Shown here: positions 17,689 through 26,925 of the stretch, in pieces | Numbering within the stretch: position 1 is the first letter of the stretch | Layout: each line of letters starts with the position of its first letter | NCBI RefSeq assembly: GCF_035440685.1 | Contig: NZ_DAORMW010000023.1 | DNA length: 64,000 bases | Reading direction: 5' to 3' (one strand) | From: Accumulibacter appositus | GTDB taxonomy: Bacteria > Pseudomonadota > Gammaproteobacteria > Burkholderiales > Rhodocyclaceae | The notes under the pieces: model-generated | Databases searched by the model: none | What the model saw: the letters and a program-made list of their open reading frames with translations, nothing else | What the model was told of the DNA's origin: nothing | Position numbers and translations under genes: made by a program

Positions 17689-17832
17689 TCGCCGCGCGTC
17701 ATCGCCTGGTTCGCAAGTGCGCTGGGCAAGTGCTGCTTTGGCCCGACGCGACCGCCGTGGGCGCAGTGTGGCAAAATGCCTTGGATGCTTGCACGCCCGC
17801 TGGTCAAATGTGACTGGCGGCGAAAGGGGGCT

Positions 17833-18507
17833 ATGAGCATGCGGTGCTTCGCGAAAGTAGTCGGCTGGCGATACCGGGGGCTGCTTGTCGCTCTTTGCCT
17901 GGCCACCGGCGGTACCGCTGTCGAAGCGGTCGATGTCGGCTTGGCTGGCGTATTTCCCGGCAAGGCGCTACTGACCATCGACGGCGGTGCTCCGCAAACG
18001 GTGGCTGTCGGCACGGAAACCAGCGAAGGCGTTCGGGTACTGGCCGTCGACCGTGAAACGGCAACCATCGAGAGCGAGGGAAAGAAGCGTATCCTGCGCG
18101 TTGGGCAGAACGTGGTCTCAAGTTCTTCGGCGCAGGACAGTCGCAGGGCGGTACTGACGGCTGACGGCAACGGTCATTTCCTGACCACCGGGAACATCAA
18201 CGGAAGGAGCGTTCGTTTTCTGGTCGATACCGGCGCCACGATGGTCTCGCTCGGCGCCAGTGATGCGCGGCGGATCGGCATTGACGCCAGCAAGGGCCAG
18301 CCGGCGATAGTGAACACTGCGAATGGTCAAGCACGCGTTTCTCGAGTACAGCTGAACAGCGTTCGTGTTGGCGAAATCGTCCTGCACGGTATTGATGCGT
18401 TGGTGCATCAGCAGGACATGCCGTTCGTGTTGCTCGGCATGACTTTCTTGAATCGTATGGAAATGCAGCGTGACGGTCAGACAATGACCCTCAGAAAGCG
18501 CTACTAG
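17833..18507 (+). CDS. Retropepsin-like aspartic protease, exported (TIGR02281-type)
   Basis: The 224-aa product has an N-terminal hydrophobic export segment (YRGLLVALCLATGGTAVEAV), a linker, then a C-terminal clan AA domain with LVDTGATMVSLG, whose DTGA is the catalytic motif, and FVLLGMTFLNRMEM near the end. One DTG per chain means it must act as a dimer. ATG 17833 follows GAAAGGGGG; the upstream in-frame ATG at 17776 would bury the signal. Substrates in the periplasm are unknown. The next small gene follows after 12 bp. Confidence 0.85.
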   Translation: MSMRCFAKVVGWRYRGLLVALCLATGGTAVEAVDVGLAGVFPGKALLTIDGGAPQTVAVGTETSEGVRVLAVDRETATIESEGKKRILRVGQNVVSSSSAQDSRRAVLTADGNGHFLTTGNINGRSVRFLVDTGATMVSLGASDARRIGIDASKGQPAIVNTANGQARVSRVQLNSVRVGEIVLHGIDALVHQQDMPFVLLGMTFLNRMEMQRDGQTMTLRKRY

Positions 18508-18519
18508 GAGGAGTCGATA

Positions 18520-18810
18520 ATGCGTCCGCGCAACGAAGAAGCAAGCATGCTGAGCCGTGAGCTCGATATCCTGATGGGCGAGCGGCAGAGGCTGCTGGAA
18601 GTCGTCGGTGCCGCCGCCGCACTGATCGCGTCGCTTGACAGCCGCGCGCTGCCACCGACGGCGGTGAAGTCGGCAGATTTGGTGGCGACATCGATCAACG
18701 CCTTGTCGGACGAGACCCTGCGCGACGCGCTGGCGGCCGTGCGCGCAGAGATCGAGGACGGCGAGCCGGACGACGGCGAGCGGGAAGGCGAGCGTGTCGT
18801 CAGCCATTGA
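18520..18810 (+). CDS. Small conserved-looking hypothetical protein
   Basis: A 96-aa product with a strong ribosome site (AGGAGG, 18506-18511) and no recognised family. The sequence MLSRELDILMGERQRLLEVVGAAAALIASL is predicted to be helical and amphipathic, and the C-terminus is very acidic (EIEDGEPDDGEREGE). Its 3' end overlaps the GTG start of the Nudix gene by 17 bp, so the retropepsin, this gene and the Nudix hydrolase probably form one operon. It has no signal peptide or membrane segment. No function can be given. Confidence 0.65.
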   Translation: MRPRNEEASMLSRELDILMGERQRLLEVVGAAAALIASLDSRALPPTAVKSADLVATSINALSDETLRDALAAVRAEIEDGEPDDGEREGERVVSH

Positions 18811-19438
18811 GGCCTTGCCGGGTGCTACAACAGAGGCAGGTGACAAGGCCGTCGATCTGGATCAAGTACGGCAGGTCTTGTCTGTCGCGCCGGCGCGCAC
18901 ACCCTGTGTCCTCGAAGACGGCGTTGGCGACGAAGAGCTGCTGCCGGCTGCGGTGCTTTTTCCGATTGTTCAACGCAATGGCGAACCAACGGTATTGCTG
19001 ACGCAGCGTACGGCGCATTTGCGCGATCATCCGGGGCAGATCAGTTTTCCGGGCGGGCGTTGCGAAGCAAGCGATCCCTCTCCTGCCGATACGGCGCTGC
19101 GCGAGACCAGCGAGGAAATCGGCCTGTCGTCGGCGCAGGTCGAAATCATTGGTTATCTACCCGAGTACCGTACTGCGACCGGTTTCCGTGTCACGCCGGT
19201 CGTGGCTATGGTGACGCCACCTTTCGATTTGCAGCTCGACGCTTTCGAGGTGGCAGAAGCGTTTGAGGTGCCTTTATCCTTCCTGATGAATCCTGCCAAT
19301 CACCAGCAGCATTCGCTCCACTACCGCGGCAAGCTGCGTCACTACTACGCGATGCCCTACGGCGATTACTTCATCTGGGGTGCCACCGCGGGGATCATCA
19401 TGTCCCTCTATCGCGCCCTCGAAATCGCTGCCCGCTAA
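18794..19438 (+). CDS. Nudix hydrolase, CoA pyrophosphatase type
   Basis: The 214-aa protein resembles NudL-type CoA pyrophosphatases that cleave CoA to phosphopantetheine and 3',5'-ADP. It has VLLTQRTAHLRDHPGQISFPGG, the UPF0035-type segment before the Nudix box, and the box itself with RETSEEIGL supplying the metal-binding glutamates. The start is GTG 18794, overlapping the previous gene by 17 bp; its first ~60 residues are poorly conserved, so a later start is possible. After the stop, 116 bp without a feature separate it from a convergent gene. Confidence 0.87.
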   Translation: MSSAIEALPGATTEAGDKAVDLDQVRQVLSVAPARTPCVLEDGVGDEELLPAAVLFPIVQRNGEPTVLLTQRTAHLRDHPGQISFPGGRCEASDPSPADTALRETSEEIGLSSAQVEIIGYLPEYRTATGFRVTPVVAMVTPPFDLQLDAFEVAEAFEVPLSFLMNPANHQQHSLHYRGKLRHYYAMPYGDYFIWGATAGIIMSLYRALEIAAR

Positions 19439-19554
19439 CGATCCTGCCTGAAGGAACGCCCGACATCCTGAAAGGCATGCCCGTCCTCTCTTTGCCGGTC
19501 TTTCTCCCACGCCGGTAGCAAGGAATTACGTGAGATGCTTGCGCGGCTATCGTG

Positions 19555-20019
19555 CTAATCGAGAACCAGCGCGACTTTCTGGAGAAACTGTTCCACCTTC
19601 TTCCGGTCAGGGACCGCGCCGAGCGCCAGGTGGAGTTGACCGAAGTGCTGCCGCAGTTCGTCCAGCGTTTCCGATTTCTCGATTTTTGCTGCCAGAGCGC
19701 GTGCATCTGCACCCAGCAACTCGTGCAAGGTGCGAATGACGTAGCTCTTGGCAAGGCTGATGTCCTCGTCGGGCAGTGCTGTCGGAAGGGCGGCGCCGGT
19801 GGACGCCGACAGCTGCCGAACGAAGCCGCCGTTGAGCAACTGTGCGAGGTGCTGCTGGCCCTCCGCCGGTGAGGTGCATAGGGCCAGCAACTGTTCCCCT
19901 GTTCGCTGCCCATCGATCATGATCAGCATTGTTCTTACGCGTGACGGCAAGCGGCGAGCGCGGGTGGAGATCTCGTCCAGGCCCTTCGCTGTCTTGATGA
20001 ATACAGACGATAGTTCCAT
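19555..20019 (-). CDS. Hypothetical protein, helical
   Basis: The frame gives 154 aa from ATG 20019 (MELSSVFIKTAKGLDEIS...), or 174 aa from an upstream ATG at 20079. No family was recognised. The first half has a winged-helix-like feel: RARRLPSRVRTMLIMIDGQRT and a hydrophobic LAQLLNGGFV; the second half is helical (HELLGADARALAAKIEKSETLDEL). Codon use and GC3 look like the neighbours, so it is probably real. It is convergent with the Nudix gene. Confidence 0.6.
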   Translation of the reverse strand: MELSSVFIKTAKGLDEISTRARRLPSRVRTMLIMIDGQRTGEQLLALCTSPAEGQQHLAQLLNGGFVRQLSASTGAALPTALPDEDISLAKSYVIRTLHELLGADARALAAKIEKSETLDELRQHFGQLHLALGAVPDRKKVEQFLQKVALVLD

Positions 20020-20786
20020 GCTGAAAAGCCTTTTGGAAGCGCTTGGAGCGATTTTGCGAGAAGGGTCGCGTTTCTGCAAGCCCTCGCATACCTGTGGTAA
20101 TGTCCTCGTTTGACTACCCAGTCGTCGCCAGCCGTCAGGCGTTCGCGATGTCGCTCACGCAAGATTTCGCCACGAGCCTCCCAGATGAGACGCTTTTCCC
20201 TGCTTGCCGTCCTGCCGCTTGAGCAGCTGCGGTCACTGCTCGTCTGGAACCGGAATGTTGTCGCGCGCTATGTGACGATGGGATTTGGATAGTTCGCGCA
20301 CTATTATACGGACATTTCGGCAGGCGCTTGGCATGAGCGACCAGGTCCTGATGCGCCCATCGCTTTCTTTGCCGCTCCGCGCCAGAGGAGGCGCGATCGA
20401 GAAATCGGCGACTCGGGAAGCTTCGCACGGCCAAGCTTTGCTATCATTGGCTGGCTACCTTTGCGGGTCACCGCTGCTGCTTTCCCCGTTGTCGGCAGTC
20501 TTGAGGGTGCGTTGTGCGGTTGGCGAACGCAAAGCGAGTGGAAGTGTGATGATGCTTGCGTATCCTGCTGGGCGGCGCTGCGGGGGCGCACGGGGTGCGC
20601 CCTGGCCTGCCCTCAGCGAATCGCGAGGACGCCGGCCATGCCGACAGCGGTGTCGGTGACGAAGCAGAAGTGGATTTCATGGAGAGTGCCGTCGGTCTGA
20701 TTGGGCGTGCGCTACTACTGTGGTTGTTGTTGTTTGGGCTTGCCAATCTGGTAGGCGGTTGATCGATTATTTACAGGAGTTTCTTC
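20020..20786. other. Long intergenic region upstream of the thiolase gene
   Basis: About 770 bp without a well-supported gene. Several overlapping short frames exist in all phases without convincing starts. The only candidate is a 27-aa hydrophobic peptide at 20679-20762. A 21-bp sequence around 20448 (TTGGCTGGCTACCTTTGCGG) nearly repeats one at about 17081, so part of the region may be dispersed repeat. AGGAG before 20787 is the thiolase ribosome site. Confidence 0.5.
20679..20762 (+). CDS. Possible 27-residue single-helix membrane peptide
   Basis: The frame MESAVGLIGRALLLWLLLFG... ends with TGA 24 bp before the thiolase ATG. It is one transmembrane-length helix. There is no strong ribosome site directly upstream and the frame continues upstream without homology, so it is only a candidate. 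Confidence 0.25.
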   Translation: MESAVGLIGRALLLWLLLFGLANLVGG

Positions 20787-21968
20787 ATGAGCAGAGAAGT
20801 CGTTGTACTAAGCGCAGCCCGTTCGGCCATTGGCACCTTTGGTGGTTCACTGGCCAACATGGAGCCGCACGAACTGGCCGGCATCGTAATGAAAGAGTCG
20901 ATCGCCCGCTCGGGTGTCGACCCTCAGCAGATCAACTACGTCACCGTCGGCAACTGTATTCCGACCGATTCACGTTTTGCCTATGTCGCGCGAGTGGCGT
21001 CGATCCAGGCTGGCCTGCCAATGGATTCGGTGGCGATGGCGGTCAACCGTCTGTGTGCCTCTGGTCTGCAGGGCATTGTCAGCACCGCCCAGAACATCCT
21101 GCTCGGCGATTCCGATTACGGTGTCGGCGGCGGTGTTGAAGTCATGTCGCGCGCTGCCTACATGCTGACGGCGATGCGTTCCGGGGCACGTATGGGCGAC
21201 GCCAAGGCGATCGACATGATGGTGGCGACGCTCAACGACCCCTTCGGTGTCGGTCACATGGGTGTGACTGCCGAGAACCTTGCCAAGAAGTGGGATATCA
21301 GCCGCGATGAGCAGGATGCACTGGCCGTGGAGTCGCACCGGCGTGCCGCGGCGGCCGTCGCTGAAGGCCGCTTCAAGTCGCAAATCGTGCCGATTGTGAT
21401 GAAGACCCGCAAGGGCGAGGTGACCTTCGATACCGACGAGCACATCAAGTCGACGACGACCATGGAGACGCTGGCCAAGATGAAGCCCGCTTTCGCCAAG
21501 GACGGTACCGTGACCGCCGGCAACGCGTCGGGTATCAACGACGGCGCCGCATTTATGGTGTTGGCTGCTGCAGATGTCGCCGCTGCGGCGGGCCAGAAGC
21601 CGATCGCTCGTCTGGTTGCCTACGCCGTCGCCGGTGTGCCGAATGAGATCATGGGCGAAGGTCCGATCCCGGCCAGTAAGCTGGTACTCAAGAAGGCGGG
21701 CCTGACGCTCGATCAGATGGACGTTATCGAGTCGAACGAAGCTTTTGCGGCACAGGCCATCGCCGTCAACAAGGCTCTCGGCCTCGATCCGGTCAAGACC
21801 AACCCCAACGGCGGCGCCATTGCTCTCGGCCACCCGGTCGGTTGCTCGGGCGCTTTCATCGCCACCAAGGCGATCTACGAGTTGCAGCGCACTGGCGGCA
21901 AGTACGCGCTGGTTACTATGTGTATTGGTGGCGGCCAGGGCATCGCGGTCATTTTCGAACGCGCTTGA
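20787..21968 (+). CDS. phaA: Acetyl-CoA acetyltransferase (beta-ketothiolase)
   Basis: The 393-aa thiolase condenses two acetyl-CoA to acetoacetyl-CoA. All catalytic motifs are present: the acyl-carrying cysteine in NRLCASGLQG (about residue 90), GGAIALGHPVGCSGA with the catalytic histidine, and CIGGGQG with the second cysteine. A ribosome site AGGAG precedes ATG 20787. In a glycogen/PHA-storing bacterium this would feed polyhydroxybutyrate synthesis, but thiolases also act in degradation, and phaB/phaC are not adjacent. The atoB name is equally possible. Confidence 0.9.
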   Translation: MSREVVVLSAARSAIGTFGGSLANMEPHELAGIVMKESIARSGVDPQQINYVTVGNCIPTDSRFAYVARVASIQAGLPMDSVAMAVNRLCASGLQGIVSTAQNILLGDSDYGVGGGVEVMSRAAYMLTAMRSGARMGDAKAIDMMVATLNDPFGVGHMGVTAENLAKKWDISRDEQDALAVESHRRAAAAVAEGRFKSQIVPIVMKTRKGEVTFDTDEHIKSTTTMETLAKMKPAFAKDGTVTAGNASGINDGAAFMVLAAADVAAAAGQKPIARLVAYAVAGVPNEIMGEGPIPASKLVLKKAGLTLDQMDVIESNEAFAAQAIAVNKALGLDPVKTNPNGGAIALGHPVGCSGAFIATKAIYELQRTGGKYALVTMCIGGGQGIAVIFERA

Positions 21969-21987
21969 TCGCAGTCTGCAGTCCCTT

Positions 21988-22113
21988 TTACCGCGAGAGT
22001 CGCGCAGGCGACTCACGCGACTCCCTTCTCCCCTCTGCGGGAGAAGGGCCGGGGGAAGAGAGGGCGGTCATGACCTACATGACTTGGGGTGTCCCTTCGT
22101 GTCATGGCCGTTA
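21988..22113 (+). repeat. Dispersed palindromic repeat, full copy C
   Basis: A ~126-bp copy beginning TTACCGCGAGAGTCGCG and ending CATGGCCGTTA, with the CCCTTCTCCCC...GGGAGAAGGG hairpin. It lies 20 bp after the thiolase stop codon, in a convergent gap. Confidence 0.88.
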
Positions 22114-22130
22114 GGCGCTTCAGAAAGCAG

Positions 22131-22163
22131 AAAAGCCCGGCCGTTTTGCGGTCGGGCTTTTTT
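22131..22163. terminator. Rho-independent terminator between phaA and bioD
   Basis: AAAAGCCCGGCCG-TTTT-GCGGTCGGGC followed by seven T: a GC-rich stem with a T tract on the plus strand, and A residues on the left that allow it to work in both directions for the convergent genes. Confidence 0.8.
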
Positions 22164-22197
22164 TGCGCTGTTCGTGGCGCTTCGATCGCCTTACTCG

Positions 22198-22896
22198 TCA
22201 CTTGCCTTGCTGTGGAAGGCGCAGCCCCAGGGCCGCTTGCTCCGGTGTCGTGCCGTGTTCGACGACGCCGAGCAGGGGCGCCGCGAGCCGCTCTTGCAGG
22301 GCTGCCAGATTTTCGCTGAAGCGCGACATTTCCGGGTCGATGCGATTCGCTACCCAGCCTGCCAGGGGCAGGCTGCGTGCGGCGATGGCCTGTTGCGTGA
22401 GCAGCGCGTGATTGATGCAGCCAAGGCGCATGCCGACGACCAGGATTAGTGGCAGCTGCAAGACTGCTGCCAGATCGGCGGCGTCGGACCCTGGCCCCAG
22501 CGGAACGCAGAAACCGCCGACACCCTCGACCAGCACCGCGTCAGCGAGAGCCTGCAGCTGCGCGAAAGTGGCAATGATGTGCGGCAATTCGATGCGCCGG
22601 CCTTCCTCCTCGGCGGCGATGTGCGGTGCGATTGCCGCCTTGAAGCCATAAGGATTGACCAGTTCCAGCGGCGGCTGCAGCGACGATGCCGCGAGCAGGC
22701 GGTCGACGTCGTCGTTGCGCCCGTTGTCGTCGAAACCGGCAGCAACCGGTTTCATCGCCACCGCGCTCAGCCCGGCACGGCGCAGCGCATGCAATAGTGC
22801 GCAGCAGACAAAGGTTTTGCCAATTTCAGTGTCGGTTCCGGTGACGAACCAGGCGGGCTTGTGTTGCGTGGAACCAGCTTGCATGTTCACTCTCAT
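22198..22896 (-). CDS. bioD: Dethiobiotin synthetase
   Basis: BioD closes the ureido ring of dethiobiotin using CO2 and ATP. The 232-aa protein has the P-loop VTGTDTEIGKTFVC near the N-terminus, AMKPVAAGFD, and the VEGVGGFCVPLG segment typical of the family. ATG 22896 overlaps the bioC stop in an ATGA arrangement; ATG 22884 is an alternative. It is the last gene of the bioA-F-H-C-D operon, and the terminator at 22131-22163 follows. Confidence 0.95.
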   Translation of the reverse strand: MRVNMQAGSTQHKPAWFVTGTDTEIGKTFVCCALLHALRRAGLSAVAMKPVAAGFDDNGRNDDVDRLLAASSLQPPLELVNPYGFKAAIAPHIAAEEEGRRIELPHIIATFAQLQALADAVLVEGVGGFCVPLGPGSDAADLAAVLQLPLILVVGMRLGCINHALLTQQAIAARSLPLAGWVANRIDPEMSRFSENLAALQERLAAPLLGVVEHGTTPEQAALGLRLPQQGK

Positions 22897-23663
22897 TTCC
22901 TGGCGTAGGCAAGAATGACGTCGTAACGGGCCGGCAGGCCGGCGGATGTGCGGTATTGCTCGTAGGCGGCCTGTACCCTCTGCCAAGCATTACGGCCGAG
23001 CAAGCCGCTGCGCGCGCCTTCACCAACCGAGTTGGCGCCGATTCCTTTGACCGCCCGCAGCAGGGTCTTAAGATCCGGGTAGTGCATATTGATCGTCTGC
23101 CGTCGCAGCCTGACTTCGGCGAAGCCGGCCAGCGTCAGTGCCGCGCCGATGGTCTCTGGCTCGCTGAAGCTCAGGGTGTGGCGGTGGCGGTCGATGCCGG
23201 TGAAGGCCGCGCGCAGTTCGGAAAAGGTCTCCGGACCGAGCGTGCTCAGCGCCAGTTGCCCACCGGGACGCAGAACGCGCTGCGCTTCGGCAAATACTTT
23301 GCCGTTATCGCACCATTGCACGGTCAGGTTCGACCACCAGGTCGAGAAGCTTTCGGCGCGGCAGGGCAGCGCTTCGATGTCGGCGGCCAGGCAGCTATCG
23401 GCATCCTTGCGCGCGACGGCCAGCATCGTCGTCGCAAAGTCGACCGCGGTGATGTTGGCGCTCGGCCAGCGTGCGCGCAGCAGGCGGCAACCAAAGCCCG
23501 TTCCACAGCCGGCATCGATGATCGTAGCGGGTTCGGGAAGCGGTGCGAAATCGGCCAACAGCTGCTCGCCGACCTGGCGCTGCAGGAGGGCTGCGTCGTC
23601 GTAGGAAGCGGCGGCACGCGCGAAGGATTCGCGAACGCGCGGCTTAGGGGGTAACAGGGGCAT
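22893..23663 (-). CDS. bioC: Malonyl-ACP O-methyltransferase
   Basis: BioC methylates malonyl-ACP so that fatty-acid synthesis can build the pimeloyl chain. The 256-aa SAM-dependent methyltransferase has ESFARAAASYDDAALLQRQVG at the start, the SAM motif IIDAGCGTGFGCRLLR, and the WWSNLTVQWCDN segment typical of BioC. It overlaps bioH by 20 bp upstream and bioD by 4 bp downstream, so all are co-translated. Confidence 0.95.
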   Translation of the reverse strand: MPLLPPKPRVRESFARAAASYDDAALLQRQVGEQLLADFAPLPEPATIIDAGCGTGFGCRLLRARWPSANITAVDFATTMLAVARKDADSCLAADIEALPCRAESFSTWWSNLTVQWCDNGKVFAEAQRVLRPGGQLALSTLGPETFSELRAAFTGIDRHRHTLSFSEPETIGAALTLAGFAEVRLRRQTINMHYPDLKTLLRAVKGIGANSVGEGARSGLLGRNAWQRVQAAYEQYRTSAGLPARYDVILAYARK

Positions 23664-24426
23664 GACAGAAGTCGTCCAGCAGTCGCGCGAAGCGATCCGG
23701 GTTGGCCAGAAATGGGGCGTGCCCGGCGGTATCGAAAATGTCCAGTTGCGCGTCCGCCAGTTGTTCCTGCAGGTAAGCTGCCGCGGCGACCGGGTTCAGC
23801 GGGTCCTGGCGACCGTGGATCAGCAGGCTGCGGGTGGCAATGGTCGGCAGCAGTGGCCGTAGATCGACCTCGCGCAAGCATTCCAGGCCGTGGTGCAGTG
23901 CTCTACTGTCAGGCAGGGGCGCTTTTCGCAGACCGGCGAGGAGCGTACGGGTGATCGCTCGTGCCTTGGCGTCGCCCTGGCTGAGGAGAGCAAGAAAACG
24001 CTGCAGGGTTTGTTGCGGCTGCGCTGCCACGCTGGCTGAAAAGCCGTCGAGGAGGGCCGGCGTTTGCGCTGTCTGCCAGTCGCTGCGCTGTACGAAACTG
24101 GGCGTGCTGCCGACCAGCACCAGCCCGGACACCCGTTCGGGCGCCAGCAGCGCGGCGCGCATGGCCAGCAGGCCGCCGAGTGACCAGCCGCAGAGGGTGA
24201 CTTGCTCGGGCAGCGCGTCGAGCAGCGCCTGCGCCGTCGCCGAGAAGTCGGGGAGCGCCGCGTGCGGGTCGCCGGCAGCGGGGTTCTGGCCGTAGCCAGG
24301 CAAGTCCACCAAGTGTACGCGGCAATTGCGTGACAGGCGCTCGAGCAAGGGTTGCCAGACCCAGCTGCCCAGCCCCCAGCCGTGGATCAAGGCCAGATCC
24401 GGGCCGCTGCCGACGGCAGTGCTCAT
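23644..24426 (-). CDS. bioH: Pimeloyl-ACP methyl ester carboxylesterase
   Basis: BioH removes the methyl ester of pimeloyl-ACP, ending the BioC/BioH cycle. The 260-aa alpha/beta hydrolase shows LIHGWGLGSWVWQPLL, the nucleophile elbow CGWSLGGLLAM with the catalytic serine, LLIHGRQDPLNP with the aspartate and TAGHAPFLANPDRF with the histidine. ATG 24426 overlaps the bioF stop (ATGA); the open frame further upstream to 24549 is antisense-like bioF sequence and is rejected. Confidence 0.95.
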   Translation of the reverse strand: MSTAVGSGPDLALIHGWGLGSWVWQPLLERLSRNCRVHLVDLPGYGQNPAAGDPHAALPDFSATAQALLDALPEQVTLCGWSLGGLLAMRAALLAPERVSGLVLVGSTPSFVQRSDWQTAQTPALLDGFSASVAAQPQQTLQRFLALLSQGDAKARAITRTLLAGLRKAPLPDSRALHHGLECLREVDLRPLLPTIATRSLLIHGRQDPLNPVAAAAYLQEQLADAQLDIFDTAGHAPFLANPDRFARLLDDFCHAPVTP

Positions 24427-25577
24427 GCCAGTTCCCGCAGCGCGTCGACCAGTTGCGCAAGCTGTTCGGCCGTGTGGCTGGCGGTCAGTGATACCCGCAG
24501 GCGTGCGGTCCCGGTGGGCACTGTCGGCGGTCGGATCGCCGGCACCCACAGGCCGCGCTCATAGAGCGCGCTGGCGATGCGCAGGGCCGCGTGGTTGTCG
24601 CCGATGATCACCGCTTGGATCGCTGTCGGCGACGGCAACAGGCGCCAGCGTGTGTCGGCCAGTCCGTCGCGTAACTGCGCAATGAGTTGTCCCAGCCGAC
24701 GCCGCCGCTCATCTCCGTCGGCGATCAACGCCAGGCTGGCGAGCAGTGCGCAGGCTGTCGCCGGGCTGCTGGCAGTGGTGAAGATGTAGGTACGGGATCT
24801 CTGTTCCAGCCAATCGATGACCGTCGAGTCGCCAGCCACGAAAGCGCCGGCCGCGCCGGCCGCCTTGCCGAGGGTGCCCATGTATAGTAGGCGGCGGGCG
24901 GCGGGTAGCTGGAAATGCGCGATACTGCCACGGCCCTGCGCACCGAGGACGCCGAAGCCGTGCGCGTCGTCGATCACCAGCCAGGCATCGAAGCGTTCGG
25001 CGAGGTCCAGAAGTCCGGGCAGGGGCGCCAGATCACCGTCCATGCTGAATACCGCGTCGCTGAGAATCAGCTTGCGGCGCGCCGGGCTGGCGGCAAGCAG
25101 GCGTTCGAGCGCCGCCAGGTCGGCGTGCGGGTAGCGCTGGCTGTCGGCGCGCGAGAGCTGCACGGCGTCGATCAGCGAGGCGTGGTTGAGACGGTCGGCA
25201 AAGACCGCGTCCTGGCGCCCGACCAGGGCCGGAACGATTCCCAGATTGGCCATGTAGCCGGTCGAGAAGAGCAGGGCGCGGGCAAAGCCCGTGAAATCGG
25301 CGAGCTTCTGCTCGAGGGTGGCATGCGGTGTCAGGTGGCCGCTGACCAGATGCGAGGCACCGCTACCGACGCCCCAGTTTCTGGCACCGACGCAGGCCGC
25401 CTCGATCAGCGCCGGGTCGTTGGCCAGGCCCAGGTAATCGTTGCTGCAAAAGCTGATCAGCGAGCGGCCATCGACGTTCGCTTGCGGACCGCAGGGAAGG
25501 TCCAGGGTGCGGCGCTGGCGTCTGAGGCCGGCTGCTTGCAGGGCGTCGAGTTCGCTTTGCAGCTCGTCCCAGATCAT
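24423..25577 (-). CDS. bioF: 8-amino-7-oxononanoate synthase
   Basis: A PLP enzyme that condenses pimeloyl-ACP with alanine. The 384-aa sequence has FCSNDYLGLANDP, DDAHGFGVLGAQGRG with the PLP-contacting Asp and His, and the lysine-bearing TLGKAAGAAGAF. ATG 25577 overlaps the bioA stop. It is the second gene of the operon. Confidence 0.96.
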   Translation of the reverse strand: MIWDELQSELDALQAAGLRRQRRTLDLPCGPQANVDGRSLISFCSNDYLGLANDPALIEAACVGARNWGVGSGASHLVSGHLTPHATLEQKLADFTGFARALLFSTGYMANLGIVPALVGRQDAVFADRLNHASLIDAVQLSRADSQRYPHADLAALERLLAASPARRKLILSDAVFSMDGDLAPLPGLLDLAERFDAWLVIDDAHGFGVLGAQGRGSIAHFQLPAARRLLYMGTLGKAAGAAGAFVAGDSTVIDWLEQRSRTYIFTTASSPATACALLASLALIADGDERRRRLGQLIAQLRDGLADTRWRLLPSPTAIQAVIIGDNHAALRIASALYERGLWVPAIRPPTVPTGTARLRVSLTASHTAEQLAQLVDALRELA

Positions 25578-26905
25578 GGGTGCAGCGCGCTGTCCAGTGC
25601 GCTGATCGCGCCCGCGACGAGGAATTCGCACTCCGCGTGGCTGATCACGTAGGGTGGCATGAAATAGATCGTGTTGCCGATCGGTCTCAGGAGGATTTCC
25701 CTGGTCAGCGCCTGTCGGTAGAAGCGCTCGGAGAATTGCGCATCGTCGCTGAGCACGTCGAAAGCGGCGATCATGCCGCGCTGGCGGAGATGCTGCACGC
25801 GCGGGTGATCGGCCAGCGGTTTAAGGCAGTTGGCGAGATGCGCGCCGAGTGTTCGATTGGCTGCGATGACCTGGTCCTCGGCGAAGATGTCGAGCGTCGC
25901 CAGGGCCGCCCGGCAGGCCAACGCGTTGCCGGTGTAGGAGTGCGAATGCAGAAAGCCGCGGCTGATGCGGTCGTCGTAGAAGGCGGCATAGACCGTGTCG
26001 GTGGTGAGCACCATCGATAGCGGCAGGTAGCCACCGGAAATGCCTTTCGAGAGACACAGGAAGTCGGGCCGGATGCCGGCCTGCTCGTGGGCAAAGAAAG
26101 TGCCGCTGCGACCACAGCCGACGGCGATCTCGTCGCAGATCAGGTGCACCTGGTAGCGGTCGCACAGGGCGCGGGCCAGGCGCAGGTACTCCGGGTCGTA
26201 CATGGCCATGCCGCTGGCACACTGGATGAGCGGCTCGACGATCAGGGCTGCGATGCGCGGGTGATGCTCGTCGAGATGACGCTCGAGCGCCGCCGCGGCG
26301 CGCTGGGCGACGTCAAGCGCGCTTTCTCCGTCTTGCGCCAGGCGTGCGTCGGGCGTCGGCACGGTGCTCGCCGGACGAATCAGCGGCGCGTAGGCGTCCT
26401 TGAACAAGGCAACATCGGTCACTGCCAGCGCGCCGACCGTCTCGCCGTGATAACTGCCGCGCAGGCAGAGGAATTCCTGTTTATCGGCATGGCCGCGGTT
26501 ACGCCACGAGTGAAACGACATCTTGAGCGCTATTTCGGTCGCCGAAGCGCCGTCGGAAGCGTAGAAGCAATGCCCGAGCGCGCCATCGGTCAGCGCTGAC
26601 AGGCGCTCGGAAAGTTCGACCACCGGCTGGTGCGTGCAGCCGGCAAGGATTACGTGTTCGAGTTGCTCGAGTTGCTCGCGCAGCGCGGCGTTGATGCGCG
26701 GATTGCAGTGACCGAAGAGATTGACCCACCAAGAGCTGATCCCGTCCAGGTAGCGCCGGCCATCGAAGTCGTGCAGCCAGACGCCCTTGCCGCTGGCAAT
26801 GGGAATCATCGGCAGGGCGCTGTCGCCGTCCGCGTGCTGCTTCATCTGGGTGCACGGGTGCCAGACGGCGGCCAGGCTGCGCTGCAGCAGATCGCTATTG
26901 CTCAT
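25574..26905 (-). CDS. bioA: Adenosylmethionine-8-amino-7-oxononanoate aminotransferase
   Basis: BioA uses SAM as amino donor to make 7,8-diaminopelargonic acid. The 443-aa class III aminotransferase has the typical start VWHPCTQMKQH, the DGISSWWVNLFGH segment, FYASDGASATEIALK, the IcDEIAVGCGRSG region and the PLP lysine in LSKGISGGYLPL. It is first in the biotin operon and lies 20 bp after the DUF2863 gene, from which it may be co-transcribed. bioB is not in the window. Confidence 0.96.
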   Translation of the reverse strand: MSNSDLLQRSLAAVWHPCTQMKQHADGDSALPMIPIASGKGVWLHDFDGRRYLDGISSWWVNLFGHCNPRINAALREQLEQLEHVILAGCTHQPVVELSERLSALTDGALGHCFYASDGASATEIALKMSFHSWRNRGHADKQEFLCLRGSYHGETVGALAVTDVALFKDAYAPLIRPASTVPTPDARLAQDGESALDVAQRAAAALERHLDEHHPRIAALIVEPLIQCASGMAMYDPEYLRLARALCDRYQVHLICDEIAVGCGRSGTFFAHEQAGIRPDFLCLSKGISGGYLPLSMVLTTDTVYAAFYDDRISRGFLHSHSYTGNALACRAALATLDIFAEDQVIAANRTLGAHLANCLKPLADHPRVQHLRQRGMIAAFDVLSDDAQFSERFYRQALTREILLRPIGNTIYFMPPYVISHAECEFLVAGAISALDSALHP

Positions 26906-26925
26906 GTGCGTTTGCCTGCCGCCGT

